A DNA stretch of 12,911 nt. Origin: an uncultured Lachnospiraceae bacterium (GTDB lineage Bacteria; Bacillota_A; Clostridia; TANB77; CAG-508). Positions 1 to 5,647 of the stretch are shown here, piece after piece. The DNA lies in the NCBI GenBank assembly GCA_947165105.1, contig CAMUZC010000047.1:1-12911 (forward strand), given 5' to 3'. The translations under genes were made by a program, and so were the position numbers. Every line of letters begins with the position of its first letter. Within the stretch, counting starts at the first letter, position 1. The notes below the pieces were generated by a model, which saw only the letters and a list, made by a program, of their open reading frames with translations, was not told where the DNA came from and ran no database searches.

Positions 1-121
1 TATTTAAATTTAATATTTGATTTAATAATTTGTTTTTTTCTTCGTCATTTAATTTGTCCATCCAATCTATTATGTGTTCTTGATTGAACTTCTTTAGTAT
101 TTCAATAGCTTTTTCTTCCAT
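1..121 (-). CDS. UDP-sugar pyrophosphorylase (UDPGP family), N-terminal fragment
   Basis: Only the first 40 codons are present; the gene runs off the left edge. The ATG at 121 is preceded by a good Shine-Dalgarno sequence (GGAAGAGG). The peptide starts MEEKAIEILKKFNQEHIIDW and continues with a charged stretch and a Leu/Asn-rich helix. That pattern, a short helix ending in NQEH, then a DEE helix, then LLNQI, resembles from memory the N-terminus of clostridial UDPGP-family nucleotidyltransferases. These make UDP-glucose or UDP-N-acetylhexosamine from UTP and sugar-1-phosphate. No catalytic motif lies inside the window, so the assignment rests on N-terminal resemblance alone. Position downstream of two glycosyltransferase genes and an LCP gene suits a supplier of UDP-sugar for surface glycans (inference). 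It has its own likely promoter. Confidence 0.5.
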   Translation of the reverse strand, partial: MEEKAIEILKKFNQEHIIDWMDKLNDEEKNKLLNQILNLN

Positions 122-165
122 AATCCTCTTCCTTTTTATTGATTTATTTACTTTATAATACGGTC

Positions 166-194
166 ATATTATCATAAAAAATTGAATTGTTCAA
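166..194 (-). promoter_or_regulatory. Sigma-A type promoter for the left-edge UDPGP gene
   Basis: On the minus strand, TTGAAC (194-189) and TAATAT (171-166) are separated by exactly 17 bp and lie about 45 bp upstream of the ATG at 121. It sits in the 95-bp gap after pssE. I see no convincing terminator in that gap, so read-through from pssE is also possible. Confidence 0.5.
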
Positions 195-216
195 CATTTT
201 GTTTTCATATTTTTTG

Positions 217-708
217 CTATAATCCAATAACGGTCTCTTCCAACCTCTCCACAAACCTCTCATTATTACTAACATACCTCTTCGGTATAAACCCATGAAC
301 TCTCTCCAAAGCTCCTTCAAGCTCCTCAACACCGTGCAAACCTATAATAAACCCACTCGCATCAAAATTCTCAATAATCTGCAACTGATGATTATTAACA
401 TGTTCCTTAAACTCCTTCAACCTAGGCACTGCAATAATTTTCTTACCACGATTCAATCCCTCAATAATAGTAGCAACACCACCATGAGTAATAATAAAAC
501 TAGCATTTTCAATTAAAGCATCCACTTCCCTAGGAGTGGTAAACTCAATTAAATGCATCTTGCTACTGTCCAAATCAGTACTAAACTTCGTATTACCAAT
601 TTGTGCAACAACCGTATCATTTATCTTTCCGCACTTAATCAACCTTTCAACTTCAACAAGTAATCTTCTAAATTCTTTATCCTGAGTTCCAACTGTAACA
701 AAAATCAT
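217..708 (-). CDS. PssE/Alg13-like glycosyltransferase subunit
   Basis: The 163-residue protein is a full-length match in size to the PssE/EpsE/Cps14G family. These are Alg13-like halves of a GT-B glycosyltransferase that bind the UDP-sugar donor. It opens with MIFVTVGTQD, the standard family start. The donor-binding stretch THGGVATIIEGL is at about 74-85, followed by IIAVPR (91-96) and the EHVNNHQ helix (about 102-108). There is no membrane segment, so it probably joins the membrane-associated partner encoded immediately upstream: the pssD stop codon abuts this ATG, suggesting translational coupling. The transferred sugar cannot be read from sequence; characterised pairs add galactose, glucose or GlcNAc derivatives to a lipid-linked acceptor. 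Its base composition is odd: about 36.5% G+C by hand count against about 27% for pssD, with a G-rich sense strand and many GAG codons. Confidence 0.88.
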   Translation of the reverse strand: MIFVTVGTQDKEFRRLLVEVERLIKCGKINDTVVAQIGNTKFSTDLDSSKMHLIEFTTPREVDALIENASFIITHGGVATIIEGLNRGKKIIAVPRLKEFKEHVNNHQLQIIENFDASGFIIGLHGVEELEGALERVHGFIPKRYVSNNERFVERLEETVIGL

Positions 709-1185
709 TTAATAAATCCACCCCCAATATTCTGCTTTCGGATAAATCTTTTTCATTTCTTCCCATTGGACCACAAAAACATCAGCAATTGGATATACAA
801 ATCTTCCTGCCACAGTTTTTGAATTTCTATTTGCAAATGTCTCTATATAAATAACTTTTTTTCTAAAAACTTTTGCAATATAACACATTGGCACAGCTGT
901 ATGTGTTCCTGTAGTTACAATAACATCTGGCTTTTGTTTCAAAAAAATAATAAAACTTTTTATTATATTAAACATATATATGAAGAAATATGTAAAAGGA
1001 TTTTTCTTTGTTCCATAGGCTAAATATGATGTTTTTCCCTTATATTCCTCTGCTAAATATTCGTTACTTTTTGTTTTTTCTGTTACTATATAATAATCAA
1101 ACTTTTCAAATAATTTTTTTAATTGCATTAACTCACTTAAATGTCCGCCAGTACTAGATATAAATAAAACTTTCTTTTCTTTCAT
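709..1185 (-). CDS. PssD/Alg14-like glycosyltransferase membrane subunit
   Basis: The 158-residue protein belongs to the PssD/Cps14F/Alg14 family, the membrane-associated acceptor-binding half of a two-component glycosyltransferase. Visible landmarks are the N-terminal STGGHLSEL loop (11-19), a hydrophobic stretch at about 64-82 likely to contact the membrane, GTHTAVP (93-99), and the IETFANRNSKT segment (about 114-124). It ends WGWIY, as is usual for this family, so it is complete. The ATG at 1185 has a Shine-Dalgarno sequence, GAGAGGAT. The stop codon (711-709) directly abuts the ATG of pssE, so the two subunits should be made in equal amounts. A promoter lies just upstream, separating the pair from the LCP gene's terminator. 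Family assignment is firm; the glycan made is unknown. Confidence 0.88.
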   Translation of the reverse strand: MKEKKVLFISSTGGHLSELMQLKKLFEKFDYYIVTEKTKSNEYLAEEYKGKTSYLAYGTKKNPFTYFFIYMFNIIKSFIIFLKQKPDVIVTTGTHTAVPMCYIAKVFRKKVIYIETFANRNSKTVAGRFVYPIADVFVVQWEEMKKIYPKAEYWGWIY

Positions 1186-1221
1186 TTTTATCCTCTCATC
1201 TATTTTTAATTTATTACATTT

Positions 1222-1250
1222 ATTTTATATCAGATAGTTTTTATATGCAA
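1222..1250 (-). promoter_or_regulatory. Probable promoter of pssD-pssE
   Basis: On the minus strand, TTGCAT (1250-1245) and TAAAAT (1227-1222) are 17 bp apart. An overlapping TATAAA with an upstream TG gives an alternative extended -10. It lies about 40 bp upstream of the pssD start and just past the LCP terminator, so pssDE is probably its own transcription unit. Confidence 0.5.
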
Positions 1251-1267
1251 TATATTTTAAAATAAAA

Positions 1268-1342
1268 AATGTCCTATTAGGACGTTTCTATTTAGAACAT
1301 TTTTTAAAAACATCCTAAAAGAAACGTCACAAATAGAACATT
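1268..1342 (-). terminator. Long imperfect palindrome, likely terminator of the LCP gene
   Basis: Two arms of about 37 bases (1268-1305 and 1306-1342) are near-perfect reverse complements with essentially no loop. The right arm overlaps the LCP stop codon (1343-1341). Read on the minus strand, the structure ends in GGACATTTTTT followed by more T, as expected of an intrinsic terminator. Inside the left arm are two smaller perfect palindromes: GTCCTATTAGGAC (1271-1283) and TTCTATTTAGAA (1286-1297). It is longer than an ordinary terminator, so it may be a palindromic mobile repeat serving as one. Confidence 0.7.
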
Positions 1343-2363
1343 ATCTATATCCAGTTTGCTTACAAATTCCTTCACTATATTCTTTAACTTTACTACTTAC
1401 CTCATAATTGCTATCGCCAAATAAATCTTCATGTAATTTTTTTACATTACTTTCTAATGTAACTGGAACTCCATACCAAGCTCTTCCTGTATAACCTTTT
1501 ACTTCATAAGGCCATCCCTTACTAGATGAAATGTTATACTTAGACATTTGTGGTATTGCTTTTAAAATTTCTGTTTCTTGAACGTTTGTATACACCCTAG
1601 GAAATAGCATATCTGCTAAATCACTTAATTCAAATACATTTTTCTTTTTAGCCTTTTCAAATGTTAAACTTAATACATCTCTCATCCTTTCTGTTCTTTT
1701 GTAATCTCCTCCTTCAGTATAACGAATTCTTGAGTATGCTAAAGCTTGAACTCCTGATAGGTTTTGTTTTCCAGCATGAGTTATGTTTGCATCGTTTCTT
1801 CCCATCTGTTTATTTACGCCTTTTATATACGAATTTATATATTTTAATTCATCTTCTTGAATATCAACTTCAACACCTTCTATGGCATCTATAATCTCAA
1901 CAACAGCGTCAAAATTTACTGCAACAAATTCTTTAATATCTAAGTCAAAGTTTTTATTAATTGTGTTTATAGCAAGTTCTGGGCCTCCATATGCATATGC
2001 ATGTGTAATTTTGTCATATCCATGTCCATCGATATATACATATGTATCCCTGTAAACTGATGTAAGTTTTACTTCTCTGCTTTTTTCATTAATGCTTGCA
2101 ATTATTATACAGTCACTTCTTGATCCACTATATACATCAGCTCTTGCATCTATTCCTAATATAGCAACATTTCTATATCCTTCTAGTGCTTCTTCTACTC
2201 CTTCATTTATTTCTATATTTTCTAATTGTACAGTGTTAATTTTTGAAAACTTACTATATATTATTCCTCCAACTGTAGCTACTGCTACTATACATAAAAT
2301 TAGTATAACTAACATTATTATTCCAAATATTTTTAATCCACTCTTCTTTTTCAAACTATTCAT
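1341..2363 (-). CDS. LytR-CpsA-Psr (LCP) family glycopolymer transferase
   Basis: This is a membrane-anchored LCP protein of about 340 residues. The family transfers lipid-linked anionic or capsular polymers onto peptidoglycan outside the membrane. The N-terminus has basic residues (KKKSGLK), then one membrane helix at about 13-36, then the LCP domain from VAILGIDAR to near RTERMRDVL. Family features are the SRSDCIIIASI strand, the SVYRDTYVYI arginine/aspartate segment, HAYAYGGPELA, and ALAYSRIRYTEGGDYKRTERMR. The start is uncertain. ATG at 2363 gives MNSLKKK but has AAAGGA almost touching it. TTG at 2354 sits 9 bases from that Shine-Dalgarno sequence, and TTG at 2372 has none. It has its own promoter and a palindromic terminator, and precedes pssDE on the same strand, consistent with a role in attaching a surface glycan (inference). 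Confidence 0.9.
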   Translation of the reverse strand: MNSLKKKSGLKIFGIIMLVILILCIVAVATVGGIIYSKFSKINTVQLENIEINEGVEEALEGYRNVAILGIDARADVYSGSRSDCIIIASINEKSREVKLTSVYRDTYVYIDGHGYDKITHAYAYGGPELAINTINKNFDLDIKEFVAVNFDAVVEIIDAIEGVEVDIQEDELKYINSYIKGVNKQMGRNDANITHAGKQNLSGVQALAYSRIRYTEGGDYKRTERMRDVLSLTFEKAKKKNVFELSDLADMLFPRVYTNVQETEILKAIPQMSKYNISSSKGWPYEVKGYTGRAWYGVPVTLESNVKKLHEDLFGDSNYEVSSKVKEYSEGICKQTGYR

Positions 2364-2404
2364 TCCTTTCAATAAAAGTTTTCATTTGCTAAATCTGTCA
2401 TGCA

Positions 2405-2433
2405 ATTATATAATATTTTTTATAATTTGTAAA
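2405..2433 (-). promoter_or_regulatory. Promoter of the LCP gene
   Basis: On the minus strand, TTTACA (2433-2428) and a perfect TATAAT (2410-2405) are 17 bp apart. Transcription would start near 2398, giving a leader of about 35 bases. It is back to back with the plus-strand promoter at 2460; the two -35 boxes are only 26 bp apart, so one regulator could control both. Confidence 0.7.
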
Positions 2434-2459
2434 GCTAATCTTCTGTTACTTGTATAAAT

Positions 2460-2488
2460 TTGACTTTTTTTCAAAAAAAATGTATAAT
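2460..2488 (+). promoter_or_regulatory. Consensus sigma-A promoter of the unknown 207-residue gene
   Basis: TTGACT (2460-2465), a 17-bp spacer made mainly of T and A runs, and TATAAT (2483-2488). This is one of the strongest-looking promoters in the window. Expected transcription start is near 2495, giving a leader of about 63 bases that contains a hairpin. Confidence 0.75.
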
Positions 2489-2511
2489 CGTACTATGTAA
2501 ACTAACACAAT

Positions 2512-2532
2512 TATAGATGTTCTTCATCTATA
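2512..2532 (+). promoter_or_regulatory. Hairpin in the leader of the unknown gene
   Basis: TATAGATG (2512-2519) and CATCTATA (2525-2532) form a perfect 8-bp stem with a five-base loop (TTCTT). It begins about 17 bases after the predicted transcription start and ends 12 bases before the AAGGAG ribosome binding site (2545-2550). It has no T-run and so is not a terminator. It could be an mRNA-stabilising stem or, as DNA, an operator half-site pair. Confidence 0.45.
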
Positions 2533-2557
2533 TCACCCTTATGAAAGGAGAATCTAT

Positions 2558-3181
2558 ATGGAGCGGCTTTATGATCAAGTCAAAGAAACTATTGACAACG
2601 ACCTCAAGTCGAATTTTGAAGACATTATGAGTAAAAACCAGATTCCATATCTAAGCGAAGAGCAATCAATCCCATGCTACGTTACTTTCTTTGCAGCAAA
2701 TCAGGATATTAATCTCCCTAAAAAGAATATGAGCAAGTATAAGCTTAGTCATCCTAAGTTAAGACTTTCATATTCTGTAGAACGGTATCCCGATTTTCTT
2801 AAACTAAAGAAATCTTTTAGTTCAAGTGCTTCAATTGAAAAGTCAGACGTAATCGAAAATACTCCGTTTCTGTTTTTCTATAACGAATTAGAACCAAAAT
2901 GGAGAACTGAAATAACTAATAAAGTTAAGCATTGGATTAACACCATCTTCTCAAAAACAATGATGATGTACAAAGAGCGTTATTCTATTACTCTTGGATT
3001 ATTTATAATCGAGATGTATATAGAAACTCCTGAAAAAATGTACATTACAAAACTTCCAAAATTTCAGGATTTAACCTTTGTAACATCAGCCAAACCACCT
3101 GTAATAATTGATAATGAAGATATCATTAAACAGCAGGTAGAGTTAATAAGCAATTCTCCGTTTTTTAAAGGAAAGTTTTAA
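2558..3181 (+). CDS. Hypothetical protein, 207 residues, no recognised family
   Basis: I do not recognise this protein. It is certainly expressed-looking: a consensus promoter, AAGGAG seven bases before the ATG, and a strong terminator directly after the stop. There is no signal peptide, long hydrophobic helix or cysteine motif, so it is probably a soluble cytoplasmic protein of about 24 kDa. The N-terminal 25 residues look helical and charged. The middle has a Ser-rich patch (SFSSSAS, about 86-92) followed by an aromatic stretch, FLFFYNELEPKWR. The C-terminal half has alternating strands and ends PFFKGKF. Hand-counted G+C is about 32%, above the convergent fic gene, and codon choice is less A-biased than neighbours, so recent acquisition is possible. 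Having its own promoter and terminator, it does not belong to a neighbouring operon. Function unknown. Confidence 0.8.
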   Translation: MERLYDQVKETIDNDLKSNFEDIMSKNQIPYLSEEQSIPCYVTFFAANQDINLPKKNMSKYKLSHPKLRLSYSVERYPDFLKLKKSFSSSASIEKSDVIENTPFLFFYNELEPKWRTEITNKVKHWINTIFSKTMMMYKERYSITLGLFIIEMYIETPEKMYITKLPKFQDLTFVTSAKPPVIIDNEDIIKQQVELISNSPFFKGKF

Positions 3182-3185
3182 GCAA

Positions 3186-3223
3186 AAAAATCAGAGTCAT
3201 TCTTGGCTCTGATTTTTCTTTTT
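3186..3223. terminator. Bidirectional terminator between the unknown gene and fic
   Basis: Arms of 13 bases (3186-3198 and 3205-3217) with core ATCAGAGTC/GGCTCTGAT, one G-T wobble and a six-base loop. A-run on the left and T-run on the right allow it to stop transcription from both strands. It starts five bases after the plus-strand stop codon and reaches the fic stop codon (3224-3222). Confidence 0.88.
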
Positions 3224-4643
3224 ATGATTTTACCAATAAAAATGGTATTTTATTTAAATCTAAGAATCTATTTTCCATTTCAATGCATTCTAATGTTTTT
3301 TCTGATAAAGCTGATAAATATTTGTTTTCATTCTCTTTAATAATTTTATTTGCATTTTCAATATATTCAAGATATTCTTTTCTCTTTTCTTTGCTAAATA
3401 TACCTATCAATCCTTTTGATTGAAGTAAAATATTGGCAATTGCTCTTGCAGTTCTTCCATTTCCACTTTCAAACGGATGAATTTTTAAAAATCTATAATG
3501 AATTCTTAATACTTCTTTCACATAGGTTTCTTTTGGAATATCATCTTTTTTATTTACCAAAACTTTTATCATTTTACACAAATTCTGCATTGCATTACTA
3601 ATGTTTTCAATATTTATAAACTCATCTGCTGCTCCATATTTATTTGATTGAACATCTTGAGTTCTATATTTATTTTCACTTGGCTTTGTATTTCTATTTC
3701 TAACATCGAAATATCTATTTATTTTTTCTATATTCTCTAAGATTTCGACTTCGTTTAATTCTTCAAAATTTATACGTAAAGATTCTAAAACTGCTATAAT
3801 TGTATAAAATGTATTCTTTATTGAAAACATTTCACCATATGGGAAATTTCTAAGCTCAATCATTTGCAAAGTTTCATATGACATACTTTCAACTAAGCTA
3901 TTAAATCCTATTGATATTCTTCCTAATTTTTGAAGTTCGGTTGCATCAATTGTTTTATTTATAAGTTCTTTTTTAAAGAAACTATTGCTCATTATATTTA
4001 TAAATATATAATTTGCAATATTTTCAACTAACTCCTTATTTTCAACCTTTATTGCTTCATTCAAAATTTGAACTAAAGTACTTATTAACTCGTCGTCTTC
4101 TTTATCAGGAAATAGTGCCCTTAAAACATATTTATTAAAGTATGAAGTAATTGGACTTTTTTTCATTAACTCAGGATTGTCATATATAATGCTTTTTACA
4201 TATGGCTTAATTATCATATTAAGACATTTTTCTCTAAATTCAACATCAGATTTAAAAATACTAACATTGAATTCATATGGAAATATATCTTCCATTTCAA
4301 AATTATATGTACCATTAGTTTCATCATAGACCCTTTTAAACTTCACCTTTTTAAATGGACCTATTACGTCCTCTTTAGTAAGAGCAATTGAAACAATTTC
4401 AGGTGGAATTTCATTTATATTTGACATTAAAATTTGAATTAGTAGTTTTATTATTCTGATATCTGTACTACTCCCCATACGTGTATAATTACCGTTTTTA
4501 TCAATTATACTACATCTACATTCACTTAATATAATGTCTATTAATTTTTGCAATTCTAAATCAGGATTTAAAATAATGCTTTTTTCGATTCCATCATCAT
4601 TTTTTATTAAATTAAGAATTTTATTAGCAGTATTTCCTATCAT
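3222..4643 (-). CDS. Fic/DOC-family protein with a non-canonical active-site motif
   Basis: This is a 473-residue protein. Residues about 340-450 form a Fic domain, with the signature HPFESGNGRTAR at 389-400 preceded by the helix LRIHYRFLKI. Fic enzymes usually transfer AMP (or another nucleotide or phosphate) from a nucleotide to a hydroxyl side chain. The motif His (389), the Gly-Asn-Gly anion hole (394-396) and Arg 397 and 400 are intact. The position that is normally Asp or Glu and binds magnesium is Ser 393 (codon AGT), with Glu one residue earlier. Residues 1-330 form a long helical region I do not recognise. I see no clear S/T-x-x-x-E-G/N inhibitory motif and no adjacent small antitoxin. 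The start is supported by AAGGAG seven bases upstream; a lone TATAAT at 4696-4691 without a good -35 is a weak promoter candidate. Whether it is active is open. Confidence 0.88.
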   Translation of the reverse strand: MIGNTANKILNLIKNDDGIEKSIILNPDLELQKLIDIILSECRCSIIDKNGNYTRMGSSTDIRIIKLLIQILMSNINEIPPEIVSIALTKEDVIGPFKKVKFKRVYDETNGTYNFEMEDIFPYEFNVSIFKSDVEFREKCLNMIIKPYVKSIIYDNPELMKKSPITSYFNKYVLRALFPDKEDDELISTLVQILNEAIKVENKELVENIANYIFINIMSNSFFKKELINKTIDATELQKLGRISIGFNSLVESMSYETLQMIELRNFPYGEMFSIKNTFYTIIAVLESLRINFEELNEVEILENIEKINRYFDVRNRNTKPSENKYRTQDVQSNKYGAADEFINIENISNAMQNLCKMIKVLVNKKDDIPKETYVKEVLRIHYRFLKIHPFESGNGRTARAIANILLQSKGLIGIFSKEKRKEYLEYIENANKIIKENENKYLSALSEKTLECIEMENRFLDLNKIPFLLVKS

Positions 4644-4714
4644 ATTAATGCTCCTTTTTCTTTCGTTTATCTTTTATTGATATATTAAAGATTATAACTC
4701 TTAATTCCATTTAA

Positions 4715-5248
4715 TTATAAATCTAAAATATACCATTTTCCATCTACTTCATATACATTAAACGCATCTTTTTCTGTATCTTCAATGTCTTCACCTTTTG
4801 TAGTTACATCTACTTCAAGTTCATATCCTTTTGTAATTGTTATTTCTTCTTCAAAATTAGTCTTTACGTCCTCTTCCATTTTTCTTAAATCTTCTTCATC
4901 TATTTCGGTTTTATTAGTTACTTTATATGACATTTTTACATTTGCCCCAAATTCAGCTTCTGCATTTTCCAAAGTATTTTCTAAATATTCATCTGTAAAT
5001 ATATCACCCATATAATCTGAAATAAAATCCGGAAATGCTTTTAAAAACGTCTCTGAATTAGCATCTGATAATCCTTCAATCATATTCTTTATTGGTTCTT
5101 CATAGGATTCAGCAATCTCATTATTCTCTTTTTCATCATTTTTATCTGATTTTAATATACCATTTTCACAGCCTGTTAAAGTATACATAGACAAGAATAA
5201 TACTGATACAACTGCAATTATTTTTAATAAATTCTTTTTTATTAACAT
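4715..5248 (-). CDS. Lipoprotein, divergent member of the local secreted paralogue family
   Basis: A lipoprotein of about 177 residues: basic N-terminus (LIKKNLLK), hydrophobic core, and lipobox LTGC with the lipidated Cys at residue 27 (from the chosen start). A charged, low-complexity linker follows, then a domain from about residue 50 to the end. The mature domain aligns with the lipoprotein at 7319-7861 and the zinc-ribbon protein at 8018-8677. Shared landmarks are the PI-x-N-x-x-x-G helix, A-Y/F-PDF, an EYG/EFG-type turn followed by SY-x-(I/V)T, and a final DG-x-W-x-IL strand. It is clearly the most diverged of the three and lacks the Asp-rich segment of the other two. The overall look is that of small NTF2-like/DUF4878-type secreted domains, which is a guess. 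Of two tandem ATGs, the second (5248) is better spaced from AGGAGG. Confidence 0.82.
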   Translation of the reverse strand: MLIKKNLLKIIAVVSVLFLSMYTLTGCENGILKSDKNDEKENNEIAESYEEPIKNMIEGLSDANSETFLKAFPDFISDYMGDIFTDEYLENTLENAEAEFGANVKMSYKVTNKTEIDEEDLRKMEEDVKTNFEEEITITKGYELEVDVTTKGEDIEDTEKDAFNVYEVDGKWYILDL

Positions 5249-5255
5249 CATCTTT

Positions 5256-5261
5256 CCTCCT
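5256..5261 (-). promoter_or_regulatory. Shine-Dalgarno site that favours the second of two ATGs
   Basis: AGGAGG (5261-5256) lies four bases from the first ATG (5251) and seven bases from the second (5248). Normal spacing favours 5248, which shortens the lipoprotein by one Met. Confidence 0.6.
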
Positions 5262-5278
5262 ATATTTTTTCTATAATT

Positions 5279-5307
5279 AAAATATCATATCTCAACTAAT
5301 TATTCAA
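5279..5307 (-). promoter_or_regulatory. Possible promoter of the second lipoprotein
   Basis: On the minus strand, TTGAAT (5307-5302), 17 bp, then TATTTT (5284-5279), in the 65-bp gap between the RNHCP stop and this lipoprotein. The match is moderate. No terminator is seen in the gap, so the gene may also be read from the upstream operon. Confidence 0.35.
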
Positions 5308-5313
5308 TATTTT

Positions 5314-5628
5314 TTACATTTTATTAACGCTTAATTTAATTATTTCATCCATATTATCATCTTTAGCTGCTTTGTTTTTTCTTAACTGTCCACATTTTTT
5401 ACATTTGAAAATGATTACATATCCTTTTTTGCTATCAATTTCTAATCCAACTGGTTCTAACATTCCATGGCAAGTTTCTTGTCTATCACCTGGATTTACA
5501 TCAACATGTTTAGAATGCAAGCAATAAGGGCAATGGTTTCTACATGAATAACCAAGCTTTTCTACTTTTTTACCACAATTTTCACATACAAAGCTTTCAT
5601 CTATTTCTGTAAATAAACTATTATTCAT
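5314..5628 (-). CDS. RNHCP domain zinc-binding protein
   Basis: This 104-residue protein matches the RNHCP family, named for the pentapeptide present here at residues 30-34. Cysteines at about 15, 18, 29, 33, 36, 53, 76 and 79 form at least two zinc-binding clusters: CENC near the start and CKKC near the end, plus the central CRNHCPYC. The conserved HVDVNPGDR segment (about 41-49) follows the core motif. The family is widespread in bacteria and, as far as I know, has no established biochemical function; the zinc clusters would fit nucleic acid or protein binding. The start lies only 19 bases after the stop of the nucleoside kinase gene, with its AAGGAG site overlapping that gene's end, so co-transcription with the kinase is very likely. 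No signal peptide; cytoplasmic. Confidence 0.9.
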   Translation of the reverse strand: MNNSLFTEIDESFVCENCGKKVEKLGYSCRNHCPYCLHSKHVDVNPGDRQETCHGMLEPVGLEIDSKKGYVIIFKCKKCGQLRKNKAAKDDNMDEIIKLSVNKM

Positions 5629-5647
5629 TTTTCAGTTTTCTCCTTTT

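Noticed and set aside
122..216. Possible terminator or small RNA between pssE and the left-edge gene
   Set aside because: Only a five-base stem (TTGAA/TTCAA) without a following T-run; nothing beyond the promoter is supported.
295..516. Plus-strand reading frames overlapping pssE, the LCP gene, fic, the kinase, mutS and miaB
   Set aside because: They lie antisense inside strongly supported genes, lack ribosome binding sites and encode low-complexity Leu/Ser/Phe-rich peptides typical of shadow frames.
2364..2372. TTG start three codons upstream for the LCP gene
   Set aside because: No ribosome binding site precedes it; the AAAGGA lies within those codons and better serves a later start (ATG 2363 or TTG 2354).
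2356..2385. Nine-codon leader reading frame (MKTFIERNE) whose stop overlaps the LCP start region
   Set aside because: It has no Shine-Dalgarno sequence and no attenuator-like stem or codon run; a chance frame is more likely.
2558..4643. Toxin-antitoxin pairing of the unknown protein with the Fic protein
   Set aside because: The genes are convergent, separated by a bidirectional terminator, and the unknown protein is larger than usual Fic antitoxins with no visible inhibitory motif.
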